Positions 17,761 through 26,929 of a stretch of 64,000 nucleotides of DNA are shown one piece after another. The notes below the pieces were generated by a model. The model saw only the letters and a list, made by a program, of their open reading frames with translations. It was not told the origin of the DNA and did not search any database. The position numbers and the translations under genes are program-made. The DNA is from Bacillus sp. HMF5848 (lineage in GTDB: Bacteria; Bacillota; Bacilli; Bacillales; HMF5848). Within the stretch, counting starts at the first letter, position 1. Every line of letters starts with the position of its first letter. The stretch is taken from assembly GCF_003944835.1 (NCBI RefSeq), contig NZ_RWIV01000001.1:2736530-2800529 (forward strand). Direction: 5' to 3'.

Positions 17761-19305
17761 ATGAGTAGAGATATTATCAGCAACTTATTTAATAGGAGCA
17801 CAGCATTTCAAATCGAAGTGGGAGAAGTCAATCAAAAAAAAGATAATACTATTAATGAACCTATCGGCATGCAAAATGGTTCTATCGAAGACGATACAAC
17901 TCTCTTCTTCCAGCCTTTTCGTTCTAATGATATTTCTCCTCCTTTACTATTAAAGCCACCACACATAAAAAGTCGAGAAATAAAACAGAGTCAGGCTGAC
18001 CATTTAGCGGAAAGTATTTATAACGAATACAATGATAATATAAGCAACGATAATACAATACTTCAAAATGAAAATGAACAAAACAACTTGGAAGATCGAA
18101 GTACCATAGAGCATGATGAGAATGAAATTGCCAAAATACAAACCTCAGAATATCAAGAAGAAGCTTTGCATGATGCCGAAGCTTCAAAGAGCGAAGCCTC
18201 AGAAATAAGTACAAATGTGGAAAAATCGATTGAACACACTGTAGATGAAAGTCAAGCAGATGCTTTACATTTAGAGGACGGAGCTTCGAATGAAACTAAT
18301 GATACACACAATTCTGAACGCACAAAAGAACAAAAGCTACCAAAGCAAGTATATGAGGGGATTAACAAGTATTTCAATCAATCTCAATGCGAGAGCAATG
18401 TAACTGAAGAACCACTGGATACAGAACGTACCAAAAAGATAAAATATCCTAAGCGAGTGGATGAAACTGAACTTAACTATTACTATAAAAAAGAAGCAAA
18501 GAAAAAACAAACTAAAGGTTCTGTTATTAATGATGCTGCAGATGATGTGCATTCGGATGATTTAGATGAACGAACTGAGCAAAATAATTATGACGAAGAT
18601 AGCAGCCAAAACCCTATAATACTACCTAAAAGAGTTGAAGAACAAATAGTCAAAAATACGAACAATGATCAGACAGAACAGATAAATGAGAAAGCAGACT
18701 ACCTTTCACCATGTGAAGAGAAACATCAAAAGAAACGAACAAACAACTTTCAAACATATAATGAAGTGATAAACTACACTAAAGTCAAGCTACCAGTATT
18801 ACTAGCTACAACTGTCATAGAAGTAAATATATGCAAAACAATCGAATTACCTATTAAGATACAAAACGTATTAAATATAGATTGGTCAATTAAAGAATTC
18901 AATGGGAAAGCTGTTTTACCTTCAAATGCAGTATTTTTCAAAGGCCTGTTTGTAGCAAATATACAATGTGTACCAACTAGCATAGAACAACCTATACAGA
19001 CAATTCATGTCCAAATTCCATGGGATAATGTAGTTTTTATTGAATGGTTTCATGAACCTCACGTACCAAATTATGAGCACTATGAATACACGTTTCAAAC
19101 AAAGAATCATGACGTAAGTTATCATCGTGGACAAATGCAATCCTTTGCAGATGATATAAAATTTGAAATAACCAGTGTAAAAACTGTGTGGCACGAAAAT
19201 TTTATAGGAACAGACACACAGTGCAACCTAGACCTCACCGGTCAGGCTAAAGTATTAATTGATTGTTATCAAAAACAATCTATAAACATAGATAATATCA
19301 ACTAA
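17761..19305 (+). CDS. large acidic-repeat protein with C-terminal DUF3794 domain, candidate spore morphogenetic protein
   Basis: 514 residues. The first ~340 are hydrophilic, rich in Glu, Asn, Asp and Ser, and likely disordered. They contain three spaced copies of a basic-proline motif (KLPKQVYE, KYPKRVDE, ILPKRVEE), each followed by a tyrosine- or asparagine-rich stretch. The last ~160 residues carry a diverged DUF3794 core (KLPVLLATTVIEVNI, FNGKAVLPSNAVFFKGLFVA, HVQIPWDNV). A long acidic linker plus a SPOCS domain recalls SpoVID, but the order is reversed and no LysM is present. The strong AAAGGAGG lies 30 nt before the ATG, with a GAGG/CCTC mini-hairpin between, which is unusual. Confidence 0.7.
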   Translation: MSRDIISNLFNRSTAFQIEVGEVNQKKDNTINEPIGMQNGSIEDDTTLFFQPFRSNDISPPLLLKPPHIKSREIKQSQADHLAESIYNEYNDNISNDNTILQNENEQNNLEDRSTIEHDENEIAKIQTSEYQEEALHDAEASKSEASEISTNVEKSIEHTVDESQADALHLEDGASNETNDTHNSERTKEQKLPKQVYEGINKYFNQSQCESNVTEEPLDTERTKKIKYPKRVDETELNYYYKKEAKKKQTKGSVINDAADDVHSDDLDERTEQNNYDEDSSQNPIILPKRVEEQIVKNTNNDQTEQINEKADYLSPCEEKHQKKRTNNFQTYNEVINYTKVKLPVLLATTVIEVNICKTIELPIKIQNVLNIDWSIKEFNGKAVLPSNAVFFKGLFVANIQCVPTSIEQPIQTIHVQIPWDNVVFIEWFHEPHVPNYEHYEYTFQTKNHDVSYHRGQMQSFADDIKFEITSVKTVWHENFIGTDTQCNLDLTGQAKVLIDCYQKQSINIDNIN

Positions 19306-19352
19306 AGTCATATTCAGGTAAAGCTTCCTATGTACCCAACAAATTTTGTAGT

Positions 19353-19388
19353 AAAAAAGGGAATCTCATCGTTGAGATCCCTTTTTTT
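19353..19388. terminator. bidirectional terminator between two DUF3794 genes
   Basis: AAAAAAGGGAATCTCA pairs with TGAGATCCCTTTTTTT around CGTT, between convergent genes. Confidence 0.9.
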
Positions 19389-19397
19389 CACTTAACA

Positions 19398-20234
19398 TTA
19401 CATACTAGCTCTACGAATAGCTTGTTTAAATCTTTCAAGTGCAGTTTGTCCTTCGTTTCTTTCAACTGCTCCAGCATCGTCTGCTGTTGATCCACCACCA
19501 TGAGGCGTGTCATCAATTGTAATTTGTTGTCTTTGCCATAACTTAAATAATAGGAGTACTTCCATTTTTTCTGTAATCTTACTGAATCTACCAAAATGAT
19601 CAAAATCTTTATACAAATCTACTTCTTTTACCGCAGAAGCAATCATTTTACATTCTACTGGTTCATTATAGATTTCAAATGATAAAGAACCACCTGTACA
19701 GCGATCGGCACTATGACCATCGTCAGCCAATTCTCTTAATTCTAACGTAGAGTTTTTCAAACTGTACTGTAAGCCTAGCGGATACACCACTGGATTTCCC
19801 GTTGCTGGCCTGATGAATACTGTTTGATTACATGTGAATGGTACATCAACAGCATAATCCTTTACATACCCCGTATGATGCTCCACATATTGAATATTTT
19901 TGTGAACAACACCTGTAAGGTATAGTTTTAATGTAAAGCCAGTCGGGTCTGCTGCAGATTCAACTGTCTTACACTGTTTAAGCGAAACGTTCTTACGAAT
20001 GTTCTTAATTTCTCTGGCTGCTGTCGGGAGGTAAATATCAGCTTCTACGTCTGCTTCTACTAACAAATCTGTTAAAGGTACACGTGCATCAATAACATCC
20101 GTACTTAATCCTGTTGCTAATAGTGCTGGAGAGATAGGAAGATTAAGGCAATCAACACGCTTAGTATCAGCGTATTCGTTTGGCATTTGTGGCGGACAGC
20201 CATCATGCTTATTATTACCAGTATTTTTCATCAT
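19398..20234 (-). CDS. DUF3794 (SPOCS-like) protein, probable spore coat component
   Basis: 278 residues from the ATG at 20234, which follows AAGGAGTGGAAATGT; the longer frame to 20288 lacks support. The core reads ARVPLTDLLVEADVEADIYLP, REIKNIRKNVSLKQCK, LKLYLTGVVHKNIQYVE and YAVDVPFTC. The region after it (SLKNSTLELRELADDG ... KITEKMEVLLLFKLWQRQQITI) parallels the C-termini of the two short paralogues, which also end in a predicted beta strand plus QQxxI. The tail is Gly/Asp rich. A CATATACCA -10-like element with AC 17 nt before it lies upstream on the minus strand (about 20313-20340). It is the fourth DUF3794 gene of the island, on the opposite strand. Confidence 0.75.
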   Translation of the reverse strand: MMKNTGNNKHDGCPPQMPNEYADTKRVDCLNLPISPALLATGLSTDVIDARVPLTDLLVEADVEADIYLPTAAREIKNIRKNVSLKQCKTVESAADPTGFTLKLYLTGVVHKNIQYVEHHTGYVKDYAVDVPFTCNQTVFIRPATGNPVVYPLGLQYSLKNSTLELRELADDGHSADRCTGGSLSFEIYNEPVECKMIASAVKEVDLYKDFDHFGRFSKITEKMEVLLLFKLWQRQQITIDDTPHGGGSTADDAGAVERNEGQTALERFKQAIRRASM

Positions 20235-20745
20235 ACATTTCCACTCCTTTTTAATTTTTTCAAAAGCAAAGAACGACAATACACGCATCTTTACTTTCGA
20301 CTTACTAATGGTATATGTAAGTTGAAAGGAGTTGGTATAGACTAGTACCGATAGACTTATACATATTTTTATATTAATCTAGTTCGTTATCAATCGTTTG
20401 GTGTGGATAATTCACAATGAGGTTATCTTGTGAACCAACCAAGTATAATATAAATCAAAATCGGGATTTCACTTTTAATTAATGTTTATTAGACATTTCT
20501 ACTAGTTTTTGAAAGAACTTTCTTTAATCAAGAACATTACACCATCGTAGTAAAATTAATAATCATAGAGGGAAAATGATGGACATTGCATTACTTTTCA
20601 AGGAGTTATTGTAAAATATATGTACTTTTGTCATCTTATGAGATGTAGAAAAGACAAGCAACATAGTTTTCGACCATCCTCTTTTAAATGGTCTCAATTG
20701 TAGAATTGAAAGAATGATGGTGGGTGAACACGTTCAATTTTTCAT

Positions 20746-20785
20746 AAAGACAATAGCTTCAATGTTAACGTAAGCTATTGTCTTT
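20746..20785. other. hairpin in the 20.3-21.1 kb intergenic region
   Basis: AAAGACAATAGCTT and AAGCTATTGTCTTT form a 14-bp stem with a 12-nt loop. No coding gene precedes it on the plus strand. The rest of 20289-20745 is AT-rich and shows nothing else I can interpret. Confidence 0.55.
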
Positions 20786-20857
20786 AAATTCAGGCACACA
20801 GCAGATACGTTTCTACTATGTATTTATTTTATTAACTCTGTTAAACTTTGTTGTTGA

Positions 20858-21015
20858 TTTTCGCTACATTGCGCTCGCTTTCCGCGGGGTGGCCGTGAAC
20901 CTCCTCTGCGCATGCGCATGCAGTGTCTCACGCCTGCCACTACATCCCGCCGAGGCCCGCACGATGCGGGTCAGAAAGATATTGCCACAGGGTGTGGCGC
21001 TCTTAGTCTTTCGTC
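20858..21015. repeat. GC-rich dispersed Bacillus intergenic repeat
   Basis: The block begins TCGCTACATTGCGCTCGCTT, continues TTCCGCGGGGTGGCCGTGAA and holds a TGTCTCACGCCTGCC segment. It is far more GC-rich than its surroundings. This wording is recurrent in Bacillaceae intergenic regions. The 112-codon frame across it (20778-21116) is spurious. Confidence 0.55.
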
Positions 21016-21153
21016 TTCTATCGCGCATTTCGCTGGTATCAATAATATTAAAAAATCAACACTCACCTTTAACAGACATACATGCAAATAAATTGGCACA
21101 TATATCAATGAAATAAAAGTTATCCACAGTTATTTCAGGATAGAGCCATTTTA

Positions 21154-22554
21154 TTAATACGTCGTTATATAATGATTGCTTAACTTATAAACCACACCAA
21201 ACTCAGGCAAAAATTGTTCGCCAGTTTTTGATTTTAATCGCTCTGGATAATGACTATGAAGCGGAATTAACAAAGCAGGATCTAACTCATCAACAATATG
21301 CTTTAAATGCTGTGGAATTGCGTGTCCACTCGTACCGATAACAACATGATTAAATTGTACAATGCTAAGAATTCGCTTCAGGTTTTCATATGCAGGGTCA
21401 AACATTCCTAATGGCACACCATTCGAATGGATGTAAATACCACCGCCTTTAAGATCTAACATTTCGAGGGCGTTATCATAGCTATTCTGAAGAAAGAAAT
21501 GTTCAGGATTTTCATTAATAGTGTGAGTATGATAATTTGTCACATTACTTAACAGTTCTTCTTTCCATGCAGGAAGCTTTTTACTATGAATTTGTGCAGC
21601 TGTTTCACTAGATACATACACACCGTAATTTGTAGTTTCAGGTATCAACTTGTATGCTAAATACGCTGTCTTCGGTTCGAATATAGTTAATCGATTTGCT
21701 TGTTGTCCTGCATTAATCATCCCTTTAACACGATCAAGGTTACGGTGATATATATTAAAAACAGCCCAATCACTTGTTTTTCTAAGCTCTTCTGCAACAA
21801 CTGAAGGAATTGTTAATTCTGTTAGCATATCTTCTGGTATACTATCATCTGCAAAAATATCCTCATCTGCCAATTCATCAACAGAACGTAACGTTGTTCC
21901 TTCCATGATCACGACATCATAAGTTAACTCTTTTGCGCGATGAATAAACTCTTGAATTCGTTTCGGCTGTGCTCCGTGCATTCGCAAATCTCCTGTATAT
22001 AATATTGATGTATCTGGTGTTTGTATATGTAAAGCACAGGCACCTAACACATCATGGTCTAATACTAGAGACGTTACTTGGATATCTCCTACTTGAATTG
22101 GTGAATTGTACGAGCAAGCATGAAGTAATGGTTTTCTACCTGGAACAGATTCTTCTAATGTCTCCAGTAAATTATATAAGCGAAGACTTTCGTCTGTCAT
22201 ATAGACTGGAATAGATGGCGCAAGAAAGCCAATTGCTCCCATATGGTCTAAATGCAAGTGGGATACAAACACAGCCGTTTGTCGTTCATCTTCGTCTGCA
22301 GCCTTTATTTCTGTGAGGTTTGTTAAATCATCTTTTGCATATATACCATCTATTGCTGGTATAAGGCCTAATCGAAGATAATCACGTACATAAGCTGTTT
22401 CCCTATGTTTTATTTGTCCATCAAAAATGTTATTGGCTGGATTGTAGGTTAAGCCAAAATCAAAAATAACACGTGCATCCTTGTATTGTACTGTAACAAC
22501 TGTTCCTCCAATAGAACGTAAACCACTATGAAATTGAATAGATGTCTCTGACAT
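21154..22554 (-). CDS. metallo-beta-lactamase fold hydrolase, RNase J-like architecture
   Basis: 466 residues with the metal motif FVSHLHLDHMGAIG (HxHxDH) near residue 100, LVLDHDVLGAC near 168, ILYTGDLRMHG near 187 and a C-terminal VIGTSGHAIPQHLK near 418. This layout fits the RNase J/beta-CASP-like branch of RNA- or nucleotide-processing hydrolases, but it is shorter than RNase J and the substrate is unknown. GAGGTGATTAT precedes the ATG. It follows the Ugp-type importer on the same strand but is separated by a terminator. Confidence 0.75.
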   Translation of the reverse strand: MSETSIQFHSGLRSIGGTVVTVQYKDARVIFDFGLTYNPANNIFDGQIKHRETAYVRDYLRLGLIPAIDGIYAKDDLTNLTEIKAADEDERQTAVFVSHLHLDHMGAIGFLAPSIPVYMTDESLRLYNLLETLEESVPGRKPLLHACSYNSPIQVGDIQVTSLVLDHDVLGACALHIQTPDTSILYTGDLRMHGAQPKRIQEFIHRAKELTYDVVIMEGTTLRSVDELADEDIFADDSIPEDMLTELTIPSVVAEELRKTSDWAVFNIYHRNLDRVKGMINAGQQANRLTIFEPKTAYLAYKLIPETTNYGVYVSSETAAQIHSKKLPAWKEELLSNVTNYHTHTINENPEHFFLQNSYDNALEMLDLKGGGIYIHSNGVPLGMFDPAYENLKRILSIVQFNHVVIGTSGHAIPQHLKHIVDELDPALLIPLHSHYPERLKSKTGEQFLPEFGVVYKLSNHYITTY

Positions 22555-22562
22555 ATAATCAC

Positions 22563-22606
22563 CTCGAAAAAAGATAGAAAGGAACCTTTTTATAGGTTCC
22601 TCTCTA
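22563..22606 (-). terminator. terminator after the ABC importer operon
   Basis: On the minus strand AGAGAGGAACCT pairs with AGGTTCCTTTCT around a 7-nt loop and leads into CTTTTTTC. Confidence 0.85.
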
Positions 22607-22611
22607 TATCA

Positions 22612-23970
22612 TTATTTTAATTCTGCTTCAGCAGCAGCTTGTGCATCTGCTAAGCCTTGCTCCACTGTTTTTTGTCCAAGTAAAATGTTATCAATTTCTT
22701 TGGCAATGGCATTTTTCATACCATATGCACCAACTACACGTGGGTCATAAAAACCCGCATCAAATTGTTGCTCTCCTACACCATAAACAGGGTTAGCTTC
22801 TGTATAAGCTTTCCAAGCATCACTTTCTAACGCAGAATAACGGATTGGTAGATAACCTGATTTCTCAGCCCAATATGCTGTATTTTCTGTATTAATTAGG
22901 AATTTAATGTATTCCCATGCCGCTAATTTTTCTTCATCTGATGCAGAGTTAAATACAGTTACATTTGTTCCAGCAAATGGAGTAGCTGCCTTCTCACCTG
23001 AAGGTAAAACACTCGCAGACCATTCAATATTTCCTTCAGCGGCACTAGCTACGTAAGGAATTCCGGCAGATGAACCAATGTACATGGCTACATCACCACG
23101 ACCGAATGGATTTGACATATAACCATCTTCACCAGCAAGACGTGCTACACCTTCATCGATCATACCTTTAATGAAGCTAACTGCTTCATTTGCCTCAGGA
23201 GAATTCAATTTAACTTCTTTCGTATTTTCGTCCATTAATTCTCCACCCGCTTGCTCAATAAACATGTTAATTTCTAGACCGATAGAGTTTTCGAATCCCA
23301 TACCAACTACTTTTTTACCATCTTTTTCAAAGGTTAATGCTTCTGCTGCCGTACGAAGTTCTTCCCAATTTGTAGGAACTTGTACACCTTTCTCTTCTAA
23401 CAATCCTTTGTTATAGAATAAAATACGAGTACTTTTGTTAAATGGCATACCGTAATATTTACCATCCCACATATTTGCTTCACGGAAAATTTCTACTACG
23501 TCATTTAATTCATCAGTAGACCAACCATATTGTGGGTCATTAATGTAAGGAGTAAGATCTGTCACAAGATTATTTTGTAAATATTCAGTAATCCAATCTT
23601 CATATGCTTGAGACATAACTGGTAACGTTTTTGCTTTCGCTGAAGCCATTACTTTTTGTGAAAGGTCGCCATAGCCACCTTGGTTCACAAGTTTTACTTT
23701 AACAAACTCACTTTGAGCGTTGAAATCATCGGTAATCTTTGTTAAAGCCTCTTCATGACCGCCACTCATAGCGTGCCAAAACTCAATTTCTACTTCTTTG
23801 TCAAGAACTGTTTGAATACCTGTTGGTGCTGTTTCTTCTGAAGCTGCTTCTTCATTGCTTGTGTCTTCTTTTGGTGCATCTTCTTGATTTTCTGAAGCTT
23901 GCTCATTCCCACAAGCTAAAAGTCCCATTGCAAGTATTGACGTAAGAAGTAAAACTAACCATTTTCTCAT
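22612..23970 (-). CDS. ugpB: extracellular substrate-binding lipoprotein, UgpB-like
   Basis: The ligand-capturing component of an ABC importer. A signal peptide with lipobox LLAC (Cys20) anchors it to the membrane, followed by a Glu/Ser-rich linker. The body has the family-1 solute-binding pattern (EIEFWHAMSGGHEEAL, MPFNKSTRILFYNKGLLEEKG, AEKSGYLPIR). The FWHAMSG start and PFNKST segment resemble UgpB, which binds sn-glycerol-3-phosphate or its diesters. A related sugar specificity cannot be excluded. GGGGGTAACAATCA precedes the ATG. It is the last gene of the ATPase-permease-permease-binding protein operon. Confidence 0.8.
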   Translation of the reverse strand: MRKWLVLLLTSILAMGLLACGNEQASENQEDAPKEDTSNEEAASEETAPTGIQTVLDKEVEIEFWHAMSGGHEEALTKITDDFNAQSEFVKVKLVNQGGYGDLSQKVMASAKAKTLPVMSQAYEDWITEYLQNNLVTDLTPYINDPQYGWSTDELNDVVEIFREANMWDGKYYGMPFNKSTRILFYNKGLLEEKGVQVPTNWEELRTAAEALTFEKDGKKVVGMGFENSIGLEINMFIEQAGGELMDENTKEVKLNSPEANEAVSFIKGMIDEGVARLAGEDGYMSNPFGRGDVAMYIGSSAGIPYVASAAEGNIEWSASVLPSGEKAATPFAGTNVTVFNSASDEEKLAAWEYIKFLINTENTAYWAEKSGYLPIRYSALESDAWKAYTEANPVYGVGEQQFDAGFYDPRVVGAYGMKNAIAKEIDNILLGQKTVEQGLADAQAAAEAELK

Positions 23971-24035
23971 TGATTGTTACCCCCAAAGTTATTTTGTTTA
24001 ATTATATGTTTAATGGCATTTTGCCAATAAAACCG

Positions 24036-24857
24036 TTAACCTTTAATACCAGCTCGTGCAACACCTTCAATAATATACTTTTGTAAGATTAAATATAAAA
24101 TAACCATTGGTAGTATAATCATTGTTGATGCTGCCATTAATAGCTCATAAATGGTACCAGCTTCAGTGCTAAATTGTGTAAGCCCAACTGGTAATGTTCG
24201 CATCTCTTTTGAACTTGTTACTATTAATGGCCATAAAAAGGCGTTCCAGCTACCAATTGCTTTTAATAATGCAATTGTGATAAGAGCTGGTTTAGCAAGC
24301 GGGACCATAATAGTCCATAAATATCTAAAATTACTACATCCGTCTATTTTCGCAGCGTAGCCAAGCTCCTTAGGAATTCCTAGGAAAAATTGACGCAGCA
24401 AGAAGATTGCAAATATACTTGCTAGCCAAGGTACGATTAAAGCCTCATAGCGGTCAATCCAACCAAGATTAGAAAGGGTGACATAGTTAGGAATTAATAA
24501 TACTTCTCCGGGTACCATCATGGTTCCTAATAACACTGCAAACACAACATCCTTGCCGTAAAACTGAATCCGGCTAAACGCGTATGCCGCTAAAATAGTT
24601 GTGATTAACTCCCCTATCGTACTTAATATAGTAACGAGGAAGCTATTAAACGTATACCTCGCAAATGGTGCCATAGCCCAAGCTTCCGCATAGTTATTCC
24701 ACTGCACATCAGATGGTATCCATTGTGGTGGCATAAGCATAACCTCATTAGCAGGTTTCAATGAGGTGCTAACCATCCAAATGAACGGTAAAAGCATCAG
24801 TAATCCGCCGATGGTTAGTAATATATATATAAAACTTTTAGACAGTGCATCTCTCAT
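24036..24857 (-). CDS. ugpE: ABC importer permease, UgpE/MalG type
   Basis: An inner-membrane permease with six predicted segments. The EAA loop is ELGYAAKIDGCSNFRYLWTIMVPLAKPAL near residue 190. The ATG at 24857 follows GGAGGAGTATTG and yields 273 residues starting MRDALSK, the normal length. The longer frame to 24983 only reads back into the upstream permease gene. Works with the other permease and the ATPase. Confidence 0.88.
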   Translation of the reverse strand: MRDALSKSFIYILLTIGGLLMLLPFIWMVSTSLKPANEVMLMPPQWIPSDVQWNNYAEAWAMAPFARYTFNSFLVTILSTIGELITTILAAYAFSRIQFYGKDVVFAVLLGTMMVPGEVLLIPNYVTLSNLGWIDRYEALIVPWLASIFAIFLLRQFFLGIPKELGYAAKIDGCSNFRYLWTIMVPLAKPALITIALLKAIGSWNAFLWPLIVTSSKEMRTLPVGLTQFSTEAGTIYELLMAASTMIILPMVILYLILQKYIIEGVARAGIKG

Positions 24858-24877
24858 CAATACTCCTCCTCTGTTCC

Positions 24878-25768
24878 TTAATACGTAACCTTGCGCTTCC
24901 CAACATAAAGTTGTACAAGCGTAAAGATAAAGATTACGAGGAATAGAACATAGGCTGCTGCAGACGCAATCCCAATCTCCCATTCGTTATAAAACTTCTC
25001 AAAAATATAATAAACAACTGTCTGGGCACTGTATGCAGGTCCTGGCTTTCCATTGAATAAAGCAAACACTTCATCAAATACTTTAAAGGAATTGATGATT
25101 GACACGATAGATATAAAAAACGTTGTCGGCGATAAAAGTGGCACTGTAATATTTAAAAATCGATGCCAAGGTTTTGCTCCATCAATTCGTGCTGCTAAAT
25201 AATATTGTTGATTAATAGTTTGTAAGCCAGCTAAAAAAATTACAATATTGTAACCTAGCCCTTTCCATATACTTAATATGATGAGTGCTGGCATAGCCCA
25301 TTTTGGGTCTGTTAACCATTGAATAGGAGTTATTCCTAAAAAACCTAGAAAATAATTTAACAAACCATAATCCGTATGAAAAATCCAGCGCCACACAATT
25401 GATACTGCCACTACTGACGTAACAAACGGTATAAAGTACACGGTGCGAAACAAGCCTCTTAACTTTATATTGGCATTCAGTAAAAGTGCAATACAAAGTG
25501 AAATAATAATAGAAAGAGGTACAACTCCGACAACAAATACTAATGTATTTTTCATAGATAACCAAAATTCTTGGTCGCTAAAAATATAAACAAAGTTATC
25601 AAAGCCACGCGCTAATACAATATCATTAAAATAGTCATAATCTATGTAAAAGCTCATTAAAAAAGACTTAATAATAGGATAAATGTTAAATACGCCTAAA
25701 ATAATAAGTGCCGGCAACAAATATAGAAGAGCAGTCAGGGTACTTTTTATAGTTGGTTTTTCAATCAA
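24878..25768 (-). CDS. ugpA: ABC importer permease, UgpA/MalF type
   Basis: A 296-residue inner-membrane permease with six predicted segments and the EAA loop YYLAARIDGAKPWHRFLNIT near residue 190. The start is a TTG that overlaps the ATPase stop (TTGA), with GGGAGGG 8 nt upstream inside the ATPase gene, so translation is coupled. It pairs with the MalG-type permease downstream. Confidence 0.88.
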   Translation of the reverse strand: MIEKPTIKSTLTALLYLLPALIILGVFNIYPIIKSFLMSFYIDYDYFNDIVLARGFDNFVYIFSDQEFWLSMKNTLVFVVGVVPLSIIISLCIALLLNANIKLRGLFRTVYFIPFVTSVVAVSIVWRWIFHTDYGLLNYFLGFLGITPIQWLTDPKWAMPALIILSIWKGLGYNIVIFLAGLQTINQQYYLAARIDGAKPWHRFLNITVPLLSPTTFFISIVSIINSFKVFDEVFALFNGKPGPAYSAQTVVYYIFEKFYNEWEIGIASAAAYVLFLVIFIFTLVQLYVGKRKVTY

Positions 25769-26847
25769 CTTTGCACCCTCCCATCATACCTCCGTATAAG
25801 TTCCTCCGTTTTTGTATCAAAAACATACATATTGTTGATTTGAAGATGTACTGTATCACCTGGTTTGCCTGTAAATTTCGTAGAAACGAAAGCTCTTATT
25901 GATTTATTATTAATTGTCGCGGTAATTAAAGTATCTCTTCCAATTCGTTCAACAAGCTTTAGCGTTACTGGCAATGTGTTTTCTGAAGCTTGGTTTGCTA
26001 CTGTCCAGCTTTCTGGTCTTATTCCTATTGTAAGTTGTTTTCCGTCTATTCTATCAGGTAGCAAAAAGTGAAGTTCTTTATTTTCGACAACAAGCTTATT
26101 TGATGGAGACTGGTACTTGCCTTCTAATATGTTAATAGGAGGAGTGCCCATAAATTTTGCCACGAAAAGATTACTAGGGTTCTCATACATATCTTGAGGC
26201 CCTGAGAATTGCTGATATTCTCCATCCTTCATAAGTAATATGTGATCTGAGATACTCATCGCTTCTTCTTGATCATGCGTGACAAAAATTGTTGTAATAC
26301 CTACCTCTTGCTGAATACGACGAATTTCTTCGCGCATTTCCAAACGAAGTCGAGCATCTAAATTCGATAAAGGCTCATCTAGCAATAACAGTTTAGGTTG
26401 CTTTACTAACGCACGAGCAATTGCCACACGTTGCTGTTGTCCTCCAGAAAGCTGACCTGGTTTTCTATTAACTAAATGATCAATCTTAACTAATTTAGCC
26501 ATTGCCATAGCACTCTGTTCTGCTTCTGCTCTTGCGACTTTTGCCATTTTAAGTGGAAACATTATATTTTTTAATACAGTCATATGTGGGTATAAAGCAT
26601 AATTTTGAAAAACCATACCAATCTCACGATTCTCTGGCTCCACTTTATTTACAAGTTGATCTCCAAAATAGAGTTGTCCTGCTGTTGGTTTATATAGACC
26701 TGCAAGCATAAACAATGTAGTACTCTTTCCACATCCGCTTGGTCCTAACAATGATACAAGTGAGCCTTCCTCAATTGTCACGTTCAATTTGTTAACAGCC
26801 GTAACATCCTGGAATGCCATCGTAAGGTCTTTTAATTCTATCCTCAC
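25765..26847 (-). CDS. ugpC: ABC importer ATPase, UgpC/MsmX type
   Basis: A cytoplasmic ATPase that energises uptake. Walker A GPSGCGKST is near residue 35, the Q-loop is in VFQNYALYPHM, the signature LSGGQQQR is near 133, Walker B LLLLDEP is near 155 and the switch histidine is in FVTHDQEEAM. A C-terminal OB-type regulatory domain (residues ~240-355) marks the sugar/glycerol-phosphate CUT1 class. First gene of the operon. GAGGGTTTTACGTG precedes the start. Confidence 0.9.
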   Translation of the reverse strand: MRIELKDLTMAFQDVTAVNKLNVTIEEGSLVSLLGPSGCGKSTTLFMLAGLYKPTAGQLYFGDQLVNKVEPENREIGMVFQNYALYPHMTVLKNIMFPLKMAKVARAEAEQSAMAMAKLVKIDHLVNRKPGQLSGGQQQRVAIARALVKQPKLLLLDEPLSNLDARLRLEMREEIRRIQQEVGITTIFVTHDQEEAMSISDHILLMKDGEYQQFSGPQDMYENPSNLFVAKFMGTPPINILEGKYQSPSNKLVVENKELHFLLPDRIDGKQLTIGIRPESWTVANQASENTLPVTLKLVERIGRDTLITATINNKSIRAFVSTKFTGKPGDTVHLQINNMYVFDTKTEELIRRYDGRVQS

Positions 26848-26929
26848 GTAAAACCCTCCTCTGTCTCTCTAACCTCAAGCCAACAATTTATATTCTAGTT
26901 GTTTTTTGCAAAGGTCATATAAACAAGAC

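Noticed and set aside
20778..21116. 112-codon open frame
   Set aside because: It starts inside a hairpin and crosses the GC-rich dispersed repeat, without a ribosome binding site or recognisable protein features.
24857..24983. N-terminal extension of the MalG-type permease
   Set aside because: The extension reads back into the upstream permease gene in another frame. The ATG at 24857 has a strong ribosome binding site and a normal N-terminus.
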